Under the pieces are notes generated by a model. The model worked only from the letters and a program-made list of their open reading frames with translations, ran no database searches and was not told the DNA's origin. The position numbers and the translations under genes were made by a program. From positions 8,386 to 72,385 of the forward strand of contig CAZAIB010000017.1 in the NCBI GenBank assembly GCA_964485095.1: a DNA stretch of 64,000 nucleotides. The letters are read 5' to 3'. Of this stretch, positions 1 to 8,529 are shown one piece after another (position 1 is the stretch's first letter; each line of letters begins with the position of its first letter). This DNA comes from CAYNWT01 sp964485095. Lineage in GTDB: Bacteria; Planctomycetota; Planctomycetia; Planctomycetales; Planctomycetaceae.

Positions 1-18
1 GTACCATTCACAGACTAG

Positions 19-159
19 ATGGCCCCGTTTGTGTGCCGCCTCCGCAATCAGCCTGCTTGGAAGCGTCTAACGAGTGAAGAACAATTACTAGAGCTGGGCA
101 ATATCAATCATGAACTGGTAGAAGGGCTGGCCGAAAATGTGCGAGAGAGAGTTACTTAA
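19..159 (+). CDS. Small hypothetical ORF, 46 aa
   Basis: A short ATG-started reading frame ends 3 bases before the next ORF, so the two could be co-translated. A stop codon (16-18) lies just upstream in the same frame, so it is not simply the tail of a longer gene in this frame. The peptide is charged and leucine/glutamate-rich toward its end, with no membrane segment and no recognised motif. It could be a real small protein, or the remnant of a larger gene cut by a frameshift near the window edge. I do not recognise it. Confidence 0.3.
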   Translation: MAPFVCRLRNQPAWKRLTSEEQLLELGNINHELVEGLAENVRERVT

Positions 160-162
160 CAA

Positions 163-465
163 ATGGGGGTTGCCCCTGTGATTCTTCCCAAAGAAGTCGT
201 TCATGCCGTGGGTCTATATGCAAGAACTCTACCCTTCGAGAAACACGAAGTGCTCGAATGCTCGAAGCACGACGACCGCTATGAAGTGATCGTGGGCTTC
301 AATTACTCAAAAAACACTATTGAAGATATGAGGTCCCGCCATCCTCCTGACGAGTTGGAGGACTTTGACATTTTCGTCAGTGAGTCGCTTAAGCAGAAGT
401 TGACTATAGACGGAGATCGAGTGGTTGAGATCAAGAACATCAATACGTTTATCTCCGGACGCTAG
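163..465 (+). CDS. Hypothetical protein, 100 aa
   Basis: ATG-started ORF of 100 residues placed directly after the 46-aa ORF, with a 3-base gap. The product is soluble and fairly acidic, with an alternating hydrophobic/charged pattern suggesting a small alpha/beta protein. No signal peptide, membrane segment or catalytic motif is visible. Two tiny adjacent ORFs of this kind sometimes belong to toxin/immunity or antitoxin-like loci, but nothing in the sequence proves that here. Function unknown. Confidence 0.5.
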   Translation: MGVAPVILPKEVVHAVGLYARTLPFEKHEVLECSKHDDRYEVIVGFNYSKNTIEDMRSRHPPDELEDFDIFVSESLKQKLTIDGDRVVEIKNINTFISGR

Positions 466-488
466 CAGGCCGTTAGTCCCTCACCAAA

Positions 489-548
489 GTCGCCGGACTC
501 TCCGAGTCCGGTTTCGGCACGGGGACCGAACTCGGAGAGTTCGGCGAC
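489..548. repeat. Paired-hairpin (REP/BIME-like) repeat
   Basis: Two inverted copies of a ~24-base unit (489-512 and 525-548) lie between two convergent genes. Each unit folds on itself: CCGGACT/AGTCCGG in the left and CCGAACT/AGTTCGG in the right. The two differences between the units are compensatory, so both stems stay perfect. The whole element can also fold as one long hairpin. It could act as a bidirectional terminator or be a mobile repetitive extragenic palindrome; there is no U-tract. Confidence 0.75.
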
Positions 549-585
549 ATTCACCGAACTGCGAAACGAACGCGAATAATCCGAG

Positions 586-1947
586 CTAGGTGAGCGAACT
601 AATGGCGTCGTCGATCGCCTGGATCGTTCGTTCGCACAGGTCCCTGACTGTGTCGCCGGGCATGGCGGGCGCTGGCATGAGGACGACGACGTCTCCAAGG
701 GGGCGGATGATGATTCCCAGCTGGCGGCCGGCAAGTGTTACCCGATGTCCCAATCGAAGGTCGGCGGGAAACGGAGTTTTGTTGTTTCGGTCCTGTACTA
801 ACTCAATGCCAACCATGATTCCGCGTTGGCGGATCTCGCCAACGTTTGGGTGATCGCTAAGCGGTGCCAGAGCCGCGCGGATGATGTCGGCATTTGCTTT
901 AGCGTTGGCGACGACGTTGTTCGATTCGAACAGATCCAGTGACGCAAGCGCGGCGGCCGCGGCCAAGGGGTTTCCGGTATAAGTGTGGCCGTGAAAGAAC
1001 GTGCGGCCTTCGTGCGGTTCACCGAGGAACGCTTCGAAGATTTCTTCCGTGGCCATCGTGGCGGCCAGCGGCAGGTACCCGCCGGTGATGCCTTTTGCCA
1101 TGCACATAATGTCTGGTCGCACGTCTTCTTGTTCGCAGGCAAACATGGTTCCGGTTCGGCCGAACCCAACGGCGACTTCGTCCGCGATGAGCGGAATTCT
1201 ATATCGCGTCGTGATCTCGCGAACCTTGCGCAGGTAGCCTTCGGGGTGAACCAAAATGCCGCCCGCTCCCTGGACCAATGGTTCAATCACAAACGCGGCG
1301 ATCTGTTCGTGGTTCTCTTCGAACGTCTTCTCAAGTTCGGCAAAACAGATCTCAATCCACGATGATTCGTCGTAACCGGCGGGAACGCGGTACGTCACCG
1401 GAGACGGGACTGCCAGTTTTTGGAACAGCAAACGTCCGTACGTCGCGTGGAACAAATCGATCCCGCCAAGGCTGACGGTTCCAACCGTGTCGCCGTGGTA
1501 AGCTCTGGATACGCCAACAAAAAGATCGCGACGACCGGCGCCTTCGCTCTTCTGCTGATGAAACTGGTACGCCAGCTTCAAGGCGACCTCGACCGCCGTT
1601 GCGCCGCTGTCTGAATAGAAGACGCGGGTGAGTCCGTCGGGGGTGATGTCGACCAGCCGTTTGGCCAATTCGATGGATGGAACGCTGCTCAGGCCCAGCA
1701 TTGTGCTGTGGCTGACCTTGTTCAGTTGAGCCCGAATCGCGTCGTCGATCTCGGGAACCTGATGTCCATGCACGTTGCACCACAGCGACGAAATGCCGTC
1801 CAGGTACTTGTTGCCTTCTGTATCAAACAGGTCGAAGCCTTCACCGCGTTCGATGATGGGCGCGTTTTCTTCGACGAACGCCTGCATGGGCGTAAACGGG
1901 TGCCAGACAAAGCTATTGTCCGCAGTGCGTAGTTGGTCGTGGTTCAT
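586..1947 (-). CDS. bioA: Adenosylmethionine-8-amino-7-oxononanoate aminotransferase BioA
   Basis: Class III PLP-dependent aminotransferase of 453 residues that transfers the amino group of S-adenosylmethionine to KAPA, giving DAPA in biotin synthesis. Visible landmarks: the N-terminal WHPFTPM block (15-21), SSLWCNVHGH (53-62), the cofactor-binding SGATAVE (114-120), the DEV motif (D256) and the Schiff-base lysine in MAKGITGG (K285). Length is normal for BioA. The start codon lies two bases after the stop of the upstream MoxR ATPase gene, so the two are probably co-transcribed and translationally coupled. No other bio gene is in the window. Confidence 0.95.
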   Translation of the reverse strand: MNHDQLRTADNSFVWHPFTPMQAFVEENAPIIERGEGFDLFDTEGNKYLDGISSLWCNVHGHQVPEIDDAIRAQLNKVSHSTMLGLSSVPSIELAKRLVDITPDGLTRVFYSDSGATAVEVALKLAYQFHQQKSEGAGRRDLFVGVSRAYHGDTVGTVSLGGIDLFHATYGRLLFQKLAVPSPVTYRVPAGYDESSWIEICFAELEKTFEENHEQIAAFVIEPLVQGAGGILVHPEGYLRKVREITTRYRIPLIADEVAVGFGRTGTMFACEQEDVRPDIMCMAKGITGGYLPLAATMATEEIFEAFLGEPHEGRTFFHGHTYTGNPLAAAAALASLDLFESNNVVANAKANADIIRAALAPLSDHPNVGEIRQRGIMVGIELVQDRNNKTPFPADLRLGHRVTLAGRQLGIIIRPLGDVVVLMPAPAMPGDTVRDLCERTIQAIDDAISSLT

Positions 1948-1949
1948 GT

Positions 1950-2903
1950 TTACGATGGAACCGGTGTCTGGTCGAGGATAAGTCGGACAATTTCCTGTGC
2001 GCGTTGCCGCTGACCTTCGCGCGAGAAGCCGCGGGGGAGAACTCGGTGAGCCAACACGGCGCTGGCCATGCGTTTGACGTCGTCGGGCACGACGTAGTCG
2101 CGTTTCTCAGTCATCGCAAAACCCTGGACCGCTCGGTACAGCGTCAGCGCGCCGCGGGTTGATGTTCCGAGAGTCAGTTCGTCGGATTCGCGGGTCGCGG
2201 TCACGATGTCCAGCAGGTAGTCGCTAATCGAATCTTCCACCTTGACCGCTCGCGTGGCCTCCTGCAGCTTCATGATTTCGCTTTGGTCGAGAACCGGTTC
2301 CAGCTTGTCGACCGGTTCGCCTTCACGGTGGCTGGTGAGAATTTCTCGTTCGTGTTCGCGGTCCGGATAGCCGACGTTCAGGCACAGCATGAACCGGTCC
2401 AGCTGATTTTCCGGCAGTGGGTAAGTGCCTTCGAATTCGAACGGGTTTTGAGTCGCCAGAACAAAAAACGGTGCGTTCAATTGCAGCGTTGCACCTTCAA
2501 CGGTGACCTGCTGTTCGTTCATCGCTTCCAGCAACGCGCTTTGGGTACGCGGTGTTGTGCGATTGATTTCGTCTGCCAGCAGGACGTTGGTGAAAATCGG
2601 CCCTTTGCGAAATTCGAACTCTCCAACGTTAGGTCGATAGATGTTGGAGCCCAAAATGTCACTAGGCAGCAGGTCCGGAGTGAACTGCAAACGAGAGAAC
2701 TCACAATTCAGGCTCTTCGCAAACGCTTTGGCCAACGCCGTTTTTCCCAGCCCTGGTGCGTCTTCAATCAGGACATGGCCGCCGGCAAGTAACGCGACGA
2801 TTGCCATGCGCACCGTGTCACGTTTGCCCAGAACCACAGAGCAGATATTGTTTTCGAGCTTATCAATAAGCTCAGTCATTTCAGCGGTCACGCGTATCTC
2901 CAC
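1950..2903 (-). CDS. MoxR-family AAA+ ATPase
   Basis: A 317-residue MoxR-type AAA+ ATPase. The P-loop is at 47-55 (EDAPGLGKT) and Walker B at 108-112 (LLADE), followed by the INRTTPRTQ segment and a NPFEFEGTYPLPENQLDRF block typical of the family. MoxR ATPases usually remodel or assemble other proteins together with VWA or DUF58 partners. Neither partner lies next to this gene; its only tight neighbour is bioA downstream. The annotated start is GTG. An internal GTG (2891, preceded by GGAG) or ATG (2879) is also possible. Family assignment is firm; the client protein is unknown. Confidence 0.9.
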   Translation of the reverse strand: MEIRVTAEMTELIDKLENNICSVVLGKRDTVRMAIVALLAGGHVLIEDAPGLGKTALAKAFAKSLNCEFSRLQFTPDLLPSDILGSNIYRPNVGEFEFRKGPIFTNVLLADEINRTTPRTQSALLEAMNEQQVTVEGATLQLNAPFFVLATQNPFEFEGTYPLPENQLDRFMLCLNVGYPDREHEREILTSHREGEPVDKLEPVLDQSEIMKLQEATRAVKVEDSISDYLLDIVTATRESDELTLGTSTRGALTLYRAVQGFAMTEKRDYVVPDDVKRMASAVLAHRVLPRGFSREGQRQRAQEIVRLILDQTPVPS

Positions 2904-2977
2904 GGCGTGTCAGGGCACACCGATTACTGAGAATATGGTTGGTCCGGATTGCCTCTGCGGCAAACTTTTCGAACCCA

Positions 2978-3064
2978 CTATCGCGAGCGAATCAACGCGC
3001 CCGCGACGCCGATGGTAACGAAACCAGCGGCGGATGCCACGACACCGGACGCGCCAATCTCACA
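2978..3064 (-). other. In-frame hydrophobic continuation after the hemH stop codon
   Basis: Directly after the TAG stop of hemH the same frame stays open for 28 codons before a second TAG. It encodes a small-residue-rich hydrophobic stretch (ASGVVASAAGFVTIGVAGAL) ending in Arg-Ser-Arg, which looks like a single membrane segment. Possible explanations are stop readthrough, a recent nonsense mutation that removed a membrane anchor, or chance. The rest of 2904-3064, between hemH and the MoxR gene, shows nothing else recognisable. Confidence 0.3.
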
Positions 3065-4102
3065 CTACTCAGCGGTCGCCGGCGCGGGGCGAGGGCGTCT
3101 TGGCGGTGCAGGGCAGCAGTCAACCGGACAGACGTCGTGGTTCGGGCCAAACTGGCCGCACGCCTGTTTTTTGACACTGTCGTCTACGCGTTCTTTCACA
3201 AGTTCGACCAGCATGTTGACGAACTGAGGGTCTGTCCCCGCCGTCTTTGCTCGAGCCATCTTAATACCGCGTTCCTCGCAGGCTGCTACCGCTTCTTCGT
3301 CCAGATCGAACATGACTTCCATGTGATCGGAGAGGAACCCGATTGGCATCACGACCAGTCCTTCGACGCCGTTGAGTTCGCCGATGTAGTCGCACACGTC
3401 AGGTTCGAGCCACGGGTCCTGCGGCCGACCGCTGCGGCTTTGATAAACCAGCTTCCATCGTTCCTGTGGGATTTCGCACTTCTCAGAAACCAGTCGGCAC
3501 GCTTCGGTCAACTGCTTCTCGTAGTCCGATGTGTTCGCCATCGACATTGGAATGCTGTGAGCCGTGTAGACGACGTGTGCGTCCGAACGAACTTCGGCCG
3601 GTAGTTCTTCCATCGCTTCCTGAACGCGTCGAGCGTTCACGGCGACGAAGTCCGGGTGATTGTAGAACACACGAATCTTGTCGAAGGTCGGCCCTTCTCC
3701 CAGAGCATCGCACGCCGCGTAGATGTTCTCGCGATATTGCCGACACCCGGAGTACGAACTGTAGCCAGAGAGAACCAACGCCAGTCCACGTTTGACTCCG
3801 GCCTCTTTCATTTCTCGAATCGTGTCTGTCAGCATTGGGTTCCAGTTTCGATTGCCCCAATACACCGGCAAGTCCACACCGCCATTGGCCAGGGCCGGCT
3901 TGAAGACTTCCAGCAGGTCGCGGACTTGCTGGTTCAAAGGGCTGACGCCGTCGAAGTGGTAGTAGTGTTCGGCGACTTCCAACATGCGTTCGCGAGGAAC
4001 CGGTTTGCCTCGCAGCACGTTTTCGAGGAAGGGGATGACGTCTTCCTTTTTCTCCGGACCGCCAAAGGAAACGACAAGCAGGGCATCGTAGGAATCAGAC
4101 AC
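3065..4102 (-). CDS. hemH: Ferrochelatase (proto- or coproporphyrin type) with C-terminal cysteine cluster
   Basis: A 345-residue ferrochelatase that inserts ferrous iron into a porphyrin in haem synthesis. Visible signatures: LLVVSFGGP (9-16), the GYSSYSGCRQYRENI region (113-127), the metal-site histidine in TAHSIPMSM (H182) and SDHMEVMFDLD with E262. The C-terminus carries four cysteines (C315, C325, C329, C330), which with C120 resembles the [2Fe-2S] ligand set of actinobacterial ferrochelatases; this is inference. A proline/arginine-rich tail follows. It is transcribed divergently from murE. Substrate choice cannot be read from sequence alone. Confidence 0.93.
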   Translation of the reverse strand: MSDSYDALLVVSFGGPEKKEDVIPFLENVLRGKPVPRERMLEVAEHYYHFDGVSPLNQQVRDLLEVFKPALANGGVDLPVYWGNRNWNPMLTDTIREMKEAGVKRGLALVLSGYSSYSGCRQYRENIYAACDALGEGPTFDKIRVFYNHPDFVAVNARRVQEAMEELPAEVRSDAHVVYTAHSIPMSMANTSDYEKQLTEACRLVSEKCEIPQERWKLVYQSRSGRPQDPWLEPDVCDYIGELNGVEGLVVMPIGFLSDHMEVMFDLDEEAVAACEERGIKMARAKTAGTDPQFVNMLVELVKERVDDSVKKQACGQFGPNHDVCPVDCCPAPPRRPRPAPATAE

Positions 4103-4316
4103 AGATAACTTTCAGTCGCAGGCGATGGACCGACCAGCAAACCGCCAGCCGACCGGGTTTCTTAGTGAAGTTGCTGATTATTGGCGACAAACCGCGATTG
4201 GCAACACTACAGGCGGCTTTGCGGACGAACTTCGCCTTGACCCAACTACGCGAATCACAAGAATTCGCGAACGTTTCACACTGAACCCAACCGGGCGTGG
4301 CAAGGAGGCCACAGGA

Positions 4317-5831
4317 GTGACGTCACAGAATCTCCGGGCCATTAGTTTACGCCGCATTCTGCCCTCGACCAGTTTCGTGGGCTGTGGCGACATCGCTGTG
4401 ACTCACGCGACAGATCGTAGCGATCAATGTGAGTTGGGTTCGCTGTTCGCCGTGATTTCCGGCACCCGCCATGATGGTCGTGAGTTCATCGAACCCGCCA
4501 TCTCGGGCGGCGCTCAGGCTGTTTTGGTCAGCGAACCGCTGCACAATCTGGACGTGCCGCAGTGCGTGGTTCCGAATGTTCGCGAGGCTTACTCGCGGCT
4601 TTGCCTGGCTTTGGCGTCGTGTCCTGATCGATCGCTGACGATTACCGGAGTGACCGGAACCAACGGCAAGACGACCGTCACGTGGCTGCTGCGTTCGATA
4701 TTTGAAACGGCAAAATTCAAAACAGGCGTCATCGGAACCGTCGGCTATTCGGCGGGTTCTGAAATGGAACCAGCAACCCTGACGACGCCCGGCCCGGCTC
4801 GATTCGCCGGACTGCTGCGTGAGATGGTTCAGGAGAAAACCACCCACGCGTTTGTCGAACTGTCCTCACACGCGCTTGATCAATCGCGACTGGGCGGGCT
4901 GCGACTCTCGTCAGCCGTCGTCACCAATGTCACTCAGGATCACTTCGACTATCACGGCGGCGTGAACGAGTATCTCACGGCCAAAGAACGGATCGCCGAC
5001 TACTGCGCGTACGGCGCGCCGGTTGTGGTGAACGCTGATGACCGCGGATGCCAACAACTCATTCAGCGATGGAGTCGTCGGAAGCTCGTGCAGTTCGGTT
5101 TAAACCCCGGCGCGGATGCACGTGGTTTGATTTTAGAAACACATCCGGACCGCACTGTCGTTCGGTTCGAGATTCTGGGCGAAGCGTTCGACTGTGAGAT
5201 CGCGCTGCCGGGGCGTTACAACGTTTCCAATTGTGTCGCCGCTGCGACTATTGGTGTTCTGTCGGGTATCGCGCCGGATACGATTGCTGAGGGGCTGAAC
5301 CGAGTCGCCTTTGTGCCGGGGCGACTGCAGCCAGTCAATATTGGGCAGCCGTTTCGCGTGTTCGTCGATTACGCTCACACGCCCGACGCGTTGTCGCAGG
5401 TTGTGTCAGCGCTGCGGCCGACAACGCCGGGCCGACTGTTTTGTGTTTTCGGAGCCGGTGGTGATCGTGATCGAGCAAAGCGGCCACTGATGGGGGCTGC
5501 GGCGTCGGCCGCGGATGTCATCGTGGTGACCAGCGACAGTCCGCGTTCTGAAGAACCTGCTGAGATTATCCGGCAAATTCAGGAAGGGATTGGCACCAAC
5601 GAGACGCATGTTGAAGTCGAACGCGGTGCGGCGATTGATTGGGCAATCAGGAATGCTCGCGCGGGCGACTGTGTTCTGATCGCTGGCAAGGGGCATGAAA
5701 AAGTTCAGCAAATTGGTGACGTTTCTGTTCCGTTCGACGATGGATTGGTCGCGGCCGAAGCAATCGGACAGCACCACATTCCCGAATCAGATTCACGGCA
5801 TCGGTCGCGAGCGGTCTCTTGGACGCGGTGA
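4317..5831 (+). CDS. murE: UDP-MurNAc-L-Ala-D-Glu--meso-DAP ligase MurE
   Basis: Cytoplasmic Mur ligase adding the third stem-peptide residue of peptidoglycan. The GTG start at 4317 is chosen because AAGGAGG (4302-4308) sits 8 bases upstream. The open frame extends to 4125, but that part is unlike MurE. From this start the protein is 504 aa. The P-loop TGTNGKTT is at 113-120, the TTPGP substrate block near 156, the carbamylated-lysine region YLTAKER at 219-225 and the DSPR motif at 407-410. The arginine of DSPR is the known marker of meso-DAP specificity. It overlaps murF. Confidence 0.95.
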   Translation: MTSQNLRAISLRRILPSTSFVGCGDIAVTHATDRSDQCELGSLFAVISGTRHDGREFIEPAISGGAQAVLVSEPLHNLDVPQCVVPNVREAYSRLCLALASCPDRSLTITGVTGTNGKTTVTWLLRSIFETAKFKTGVIGTVGYSAGSEMEPATLTTPGPARFAGLLREMVQEKTTHAFVELSSHALDQSRLGGLRLSSAVVTNVTQDHFDYHGGVNEYLTAKERIADYCAYGAPVVVNADDRGCQQLIQRWSRRKLVQFGLNPGADARGLILETHPDRTVVRFEILGEAFDCEIALPGRYNVSNCVAAATIGVLSGIAPDTIAEGLNRVAFVPGRLQPVNIGQPFRVFVDYAHTPDALSQVVSALRPTTPGRLFCVFGAGGDRDRAKRPLMGAAASAADVIVVTSDSPRSEEPAEIIRQIQEGIGTNETHVEVERGAAIDWAIRNARAGDCVLIAGKGHEKVQQIGDVSVPFDDGLVAAEAIGQHHIPESDSRHRSRAVSWTR

Positions 5832-7198
5832 CCATCGGCGAATTGGCCGACGTATTGGGGGCTGAGAGAACCGATCTCGACGTGACCAGTTCGTTCGGCG
5901 CCGTGAGTATTGATTCCCGGACCATCAAAGCCGGCGAAGTTTTCTGGGCCATCGAAGGTGATCGGTTTGACGGTCATTCGTTCCTCCCCGACGCCGAAAA
6001 CGCGGGAGCGACAGCTGCGGTTGTGAGTCGCGACTGTGAGACTGGAATCAATTGCCTGCGTGTCGAAAACGTCCAGCAGTCGCTGACGCAATTCGCGGCC
6101 TGGTACCGCGGCATGCTGCTGGGGACCGTTGTGGGAATCACGGGAAGTGTTGGCAAGACGACCTGCCGCCGCATGATTCACGACGTTCTTTCATCGCGGT
6201 ACGGTGTGACTCAGAGTCCAAAGAATTTCAACAACCACTTCGGGGTTCCACTTAGCCTGCTGTCCGCATCCAGTCAGGACGACTACATCGTTTTAGAACT
6301 GGGAGCATCAGCCGTCGGCGAAATTCGATCGCTCTCAGAACTCGCCGCGCCGGAAATCGGCGTCGTTACCGCAATCGCGCCGGCTCACCTTGATGGCTTC
6401 GGTTCACTGGAAGACATTCGAACCGCGAAAGGCGAACTGGTCGAAGCGCTCCCACCGTTCGGAATCGCGCTGCTGAACGGCGACGACGCAGAGGTTCGAA
6501 GCCTGGCCCAACGAGCGGACTGCGGCGTGAAGTTCTTCGGAACCACAGACGACTGCGACATTCGGGCGACCTCGGTTCTGGCCAGCGCCGACGAGTTGCG
6601 GTTCCAAGTGGATGGGCATGACTATTTGCTTAACGTGGCCGGAGTTCACAATCTGACCAACGCTCTGGCGGCGGTGGCAGTTGGTCGCGAGGCGGGATTG
6701 TTGCCCAATGAAATCCAGGAGGGTCTGGCAACGTTTGCACCCGCTGCTGGCCGGTGTCAGGTTCGACGATTTGGTTCATCCGTGGTCATCGACGACACCT
6801 ACAACGCCAGCCCCAAATCCATGCAGGCCGCCGCGCAGACGCTGGGGCAGTTCAAGACGCATGCCCACCGCATTCTGGTGGTCGGCGACATGGCAGAACT
6901 TGGAAAAGACGCGGAATCGCTGCATCTCGAAACCGGGAAAGCCTGCGGAAACGCGGCTGATATTGACCTGATTCTGGCTGTTGGGTTATTCGCTTCACAA
7001 TTGGTTGCGGGCGCAGCATCTGCCGGAACAGAAGCAGTGGCCGCTAACGATCACGATTCGCTTGTTGAGATGCTGCTAGCCCGGTTCCAGCCTGGTGACG
7101 CGGTTCTGGTCAAAGGGTCGCGGTCGGCTCGAATGGAACGTGTTGTTGAAGCGCTATCGAACAGGCTATCGGAATCGGTAGACGCTGAGTTGGATTGA
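5819..7198 (+). CDS. murF: UDP-MurNAc-tripeptide--D-Ala-D-Ala ligase MurF
   Basis: Mur ligase that adds D-alanyl-D-alanine to complete the peptidoglycan stem peptide. The N-terminal domain has the SIDSRTIKAGEVFWA block (30-44). The ATP-binding TGSVGKTT is at 108-115, and PKNFNNHFGVPLSLL and ELGASAVGEI follow. About 459 residues, normal for the family. Two starts are possible: TTG at 5819, or GTG at 5828, which overlaps the murE stop as GTGA and is the classic coupling arrangement. Co-transcribed with murE and probably with mraY. Confidence 0.95.
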   Translation: MDAVTIGELADVLGAERTDLDVTSSFGAVSIDSRTIKAGEVFWAIEGDRFDGHSFLPDAENAGATAAVVSRDCETGINCLRVENVQQSLTQFAAWYRGMLLGTVVGITGSVGKTTCRRMIHDVLSSRYGVTQSPKNFNNHFGVPLSLLSASSQDDYIVLELGASAVGEIRSLSELAAPEIGVVTAIAPAHLDGFGSLEDIRTAKGELVEALPPFGIALLNGDDAEVRSLAQRADCGVKFFGTTDDCDIRATSVLASADELRFQVDGHDYLLNVAGVHNLTNALAAVAVGREAGLLPNEIQEGLATFAPAAGRCQVRRFGSSVVIDDTYNASPKSMQAAAQTLGQFKTHAHRILVVGDMAELGKDAESLHLETGKACGNAADIDLILAVGLFASQLVAGAASAGTEAVAANDHDSLVEMLLARFQPGDAVLVKGSRSARMERVVEALSNRLSESVDAELD

Positions 7199-7215
7199 AA
7201 ATTTGATGCAGGAAG

Positions 7216-7266
7216 CCCCCTCCCGCGGCTGAGACCGCGACCTCCCCCGCAAGCGGGAGAGGTGAC
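7216..7266. repeat. Dispersed GC-rich double-hairpin repeat, copy 1
   Basis: A ~50-base element in the murF-mraY gap. It contains two adjacent hairpins (CGCGG/CCGCG, then CCCGC/GCGGG) enclosed by a pyrimidine/purine outer stem. A nearly identical copy lies at 29617-29666, and a variant in the opposite orientation at 29458-29506. It lies inside an operon, so it may affect mRNA stability or the murF/mraY ratio; this is inference. Confidence 0.75.
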
Positions 7267-7287
7267 ATACTCACTGACAACTGACGA

Positions 7288-8391
7288 ATGCTCATTTGGT
7301 TGCTGGAACAATTTGATCCGCTGCTGACTCAGGTCTCGGAAGCGACCTCGGGTGATTCGCGCATTTTCCTTACCGCACGCATTGCTGTGGCCAGCGTGCT
7401 GGCATTCTTGTTTGCATTGATCGGTGGGAACCCGGCCATTCGCTGGCTCAGAAGTCGCTTCACCGAACGCATCGACAGCGCGTCAGAACGTTTGAACCAG
7501 CTTCAGGCGTCCAAGAATGCCACTCCCACAATGGGTGGTTTGTTCGTCATGACGGCTGTGTTGTTATCGATTCTCATCGCTGGCGATTTAAGCAGTCATT
7601 ATGTGCAGCTTAGTTTGTTCGTCATCGTCAGCTTCGGAGCACTTGGGGCACTGGACGACTGGGTCAAACTGAGCACCTATAAGAACGGCATCTCGGCTCG
7701 ACAAAAACTCATCACGCAGTTGCTGTTATCGCTGATCGTTGGTTTGGTTCTGTTTTTCGAACACCAAAGCAAACCGCTGGGCATCGATTTAGTCACCCCG
7801 ATTGGCGGGTACGTTTTGCCGCTTGGTGGGTTCTTCATCGTGTGGTGCATTCTGCTTGTGACCGGTAGTTCGAACGCAGTCAACCTGACCGACGGACTGG
7901 ACGGACTTGCGACAGGCTGCACCGTTTTCGCAGGGACAGCGTTTGTCGCACTGTCATACGTTGCCGGCCACTCAGTTATCGCTCAGTACCTCAGCGTCCC
8001 ATTCATTACTGGTGCGGGTGAGATGGCAGTTGTTATCGCCGCGCTTGTGGGAGCCATGATGGGGTTCCTGTGGTTCAACTGTTACCCCGCGCAGGTCTTC
8101 ATGGGCGACACCGGATCGCTGCCTGTTGGAGCACTACTCGGACTTGCCGCTTTGGTAACTCGGCAGGAACTGCTGCTTGGGATTATCGGTGGTGTGTTCG
8201 TCGTTGAGACACTCAGTGTGATCTTACAGGTTGCGTGGTTTCGACTTACGGGAAACCGGCTCATCGCGTGCAGCCCACTTCACAACCACTTCCTGTTTCG
8301 CGGCGAACACGAAATCAAAATTGTGACAAGATTTTGGATCGGATCTGCCCTTCTTGCTATTGTGGGCATCGCGAGTTTGAAACTAAGTTAG
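7288..8391 (+). CDS. mraY: Phospho-MurNAc-pentapeptide transferase MraY
   Basis: Polytopic membrane enzyme of 367 residues that transfers phospho-MurNAc-pentapeptide to undecaprenyl phosphate to form lipid I. About ten hydrophobic segments are visible. Family motifs: ATPTMGG near 74, GALDDWVKL with the Asp pair, NLTDGLDGLATG, the FMGDTGSLPVGA block and the HNHF histidines near the end. It is the last gene of a murE-murF-mraY run; 79 bases containing a repeat hairpin separate it from murF, and a strong terminator follows. The later dcw genes (murD, ftsW, murG) do not follow. Confidence 0.96.
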   Translation: MLIWLLEQFDPLLTQVSEATSGDSRIFLTARIAVASVLAFLFALIGGNPAIRWLRSRFTERIDSASERLNQLQASKNATPTMGGLFVMTAVLLSILIAGDLSSHYVQLSLFVIVSFGALGALDDWVKLSTYKNGISARQKLITQLLLSLIVGLVLFFEHQSKPLGIDLVTPIGGYVLPLGGFFIVWCILLVTGSSNAVNLTDGLDGLATGCTVFAGTAFVALSYVAGHSVIAQYLSVPFITGAGEMAVVIAALVGAMMGFLWFNCYPAQVFMGDTGSLPVGALLGLAALVTRQELLLGIIGGVFVVETLSVILQVAWFRLTGNRLIACSPLHNHFLFRGEHEIKIVTRFWIGSALLAIVGIASLKLS

Positions 8392-8529
8392 CCCGCGTCA
8401 GAGGCAAACGCCTTCGACCGCCACAAAACACAAAAGGAACCGCATCCCTCTCACCATCGACGCCTGCCTAGCCCCGAGGAAGTAAGCGGAGCAATGGATT
8501 TTCAGGCATCGTTAGGGAGAGAGGGAACT

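Noticed and set aside
2939..3604. A 221-codon plus-strand frame opposite the 3' half of hemH
   Set aside because: It is the complement of conserved hemH coding sequence and shows no family motif.
4125..4316. N-terminal extension of MurE from ATG 4125
   Set aside because: The 64 extra residues are not MurE-like, and an AAGGAGG site sits at ideal distance before GTG 4317.
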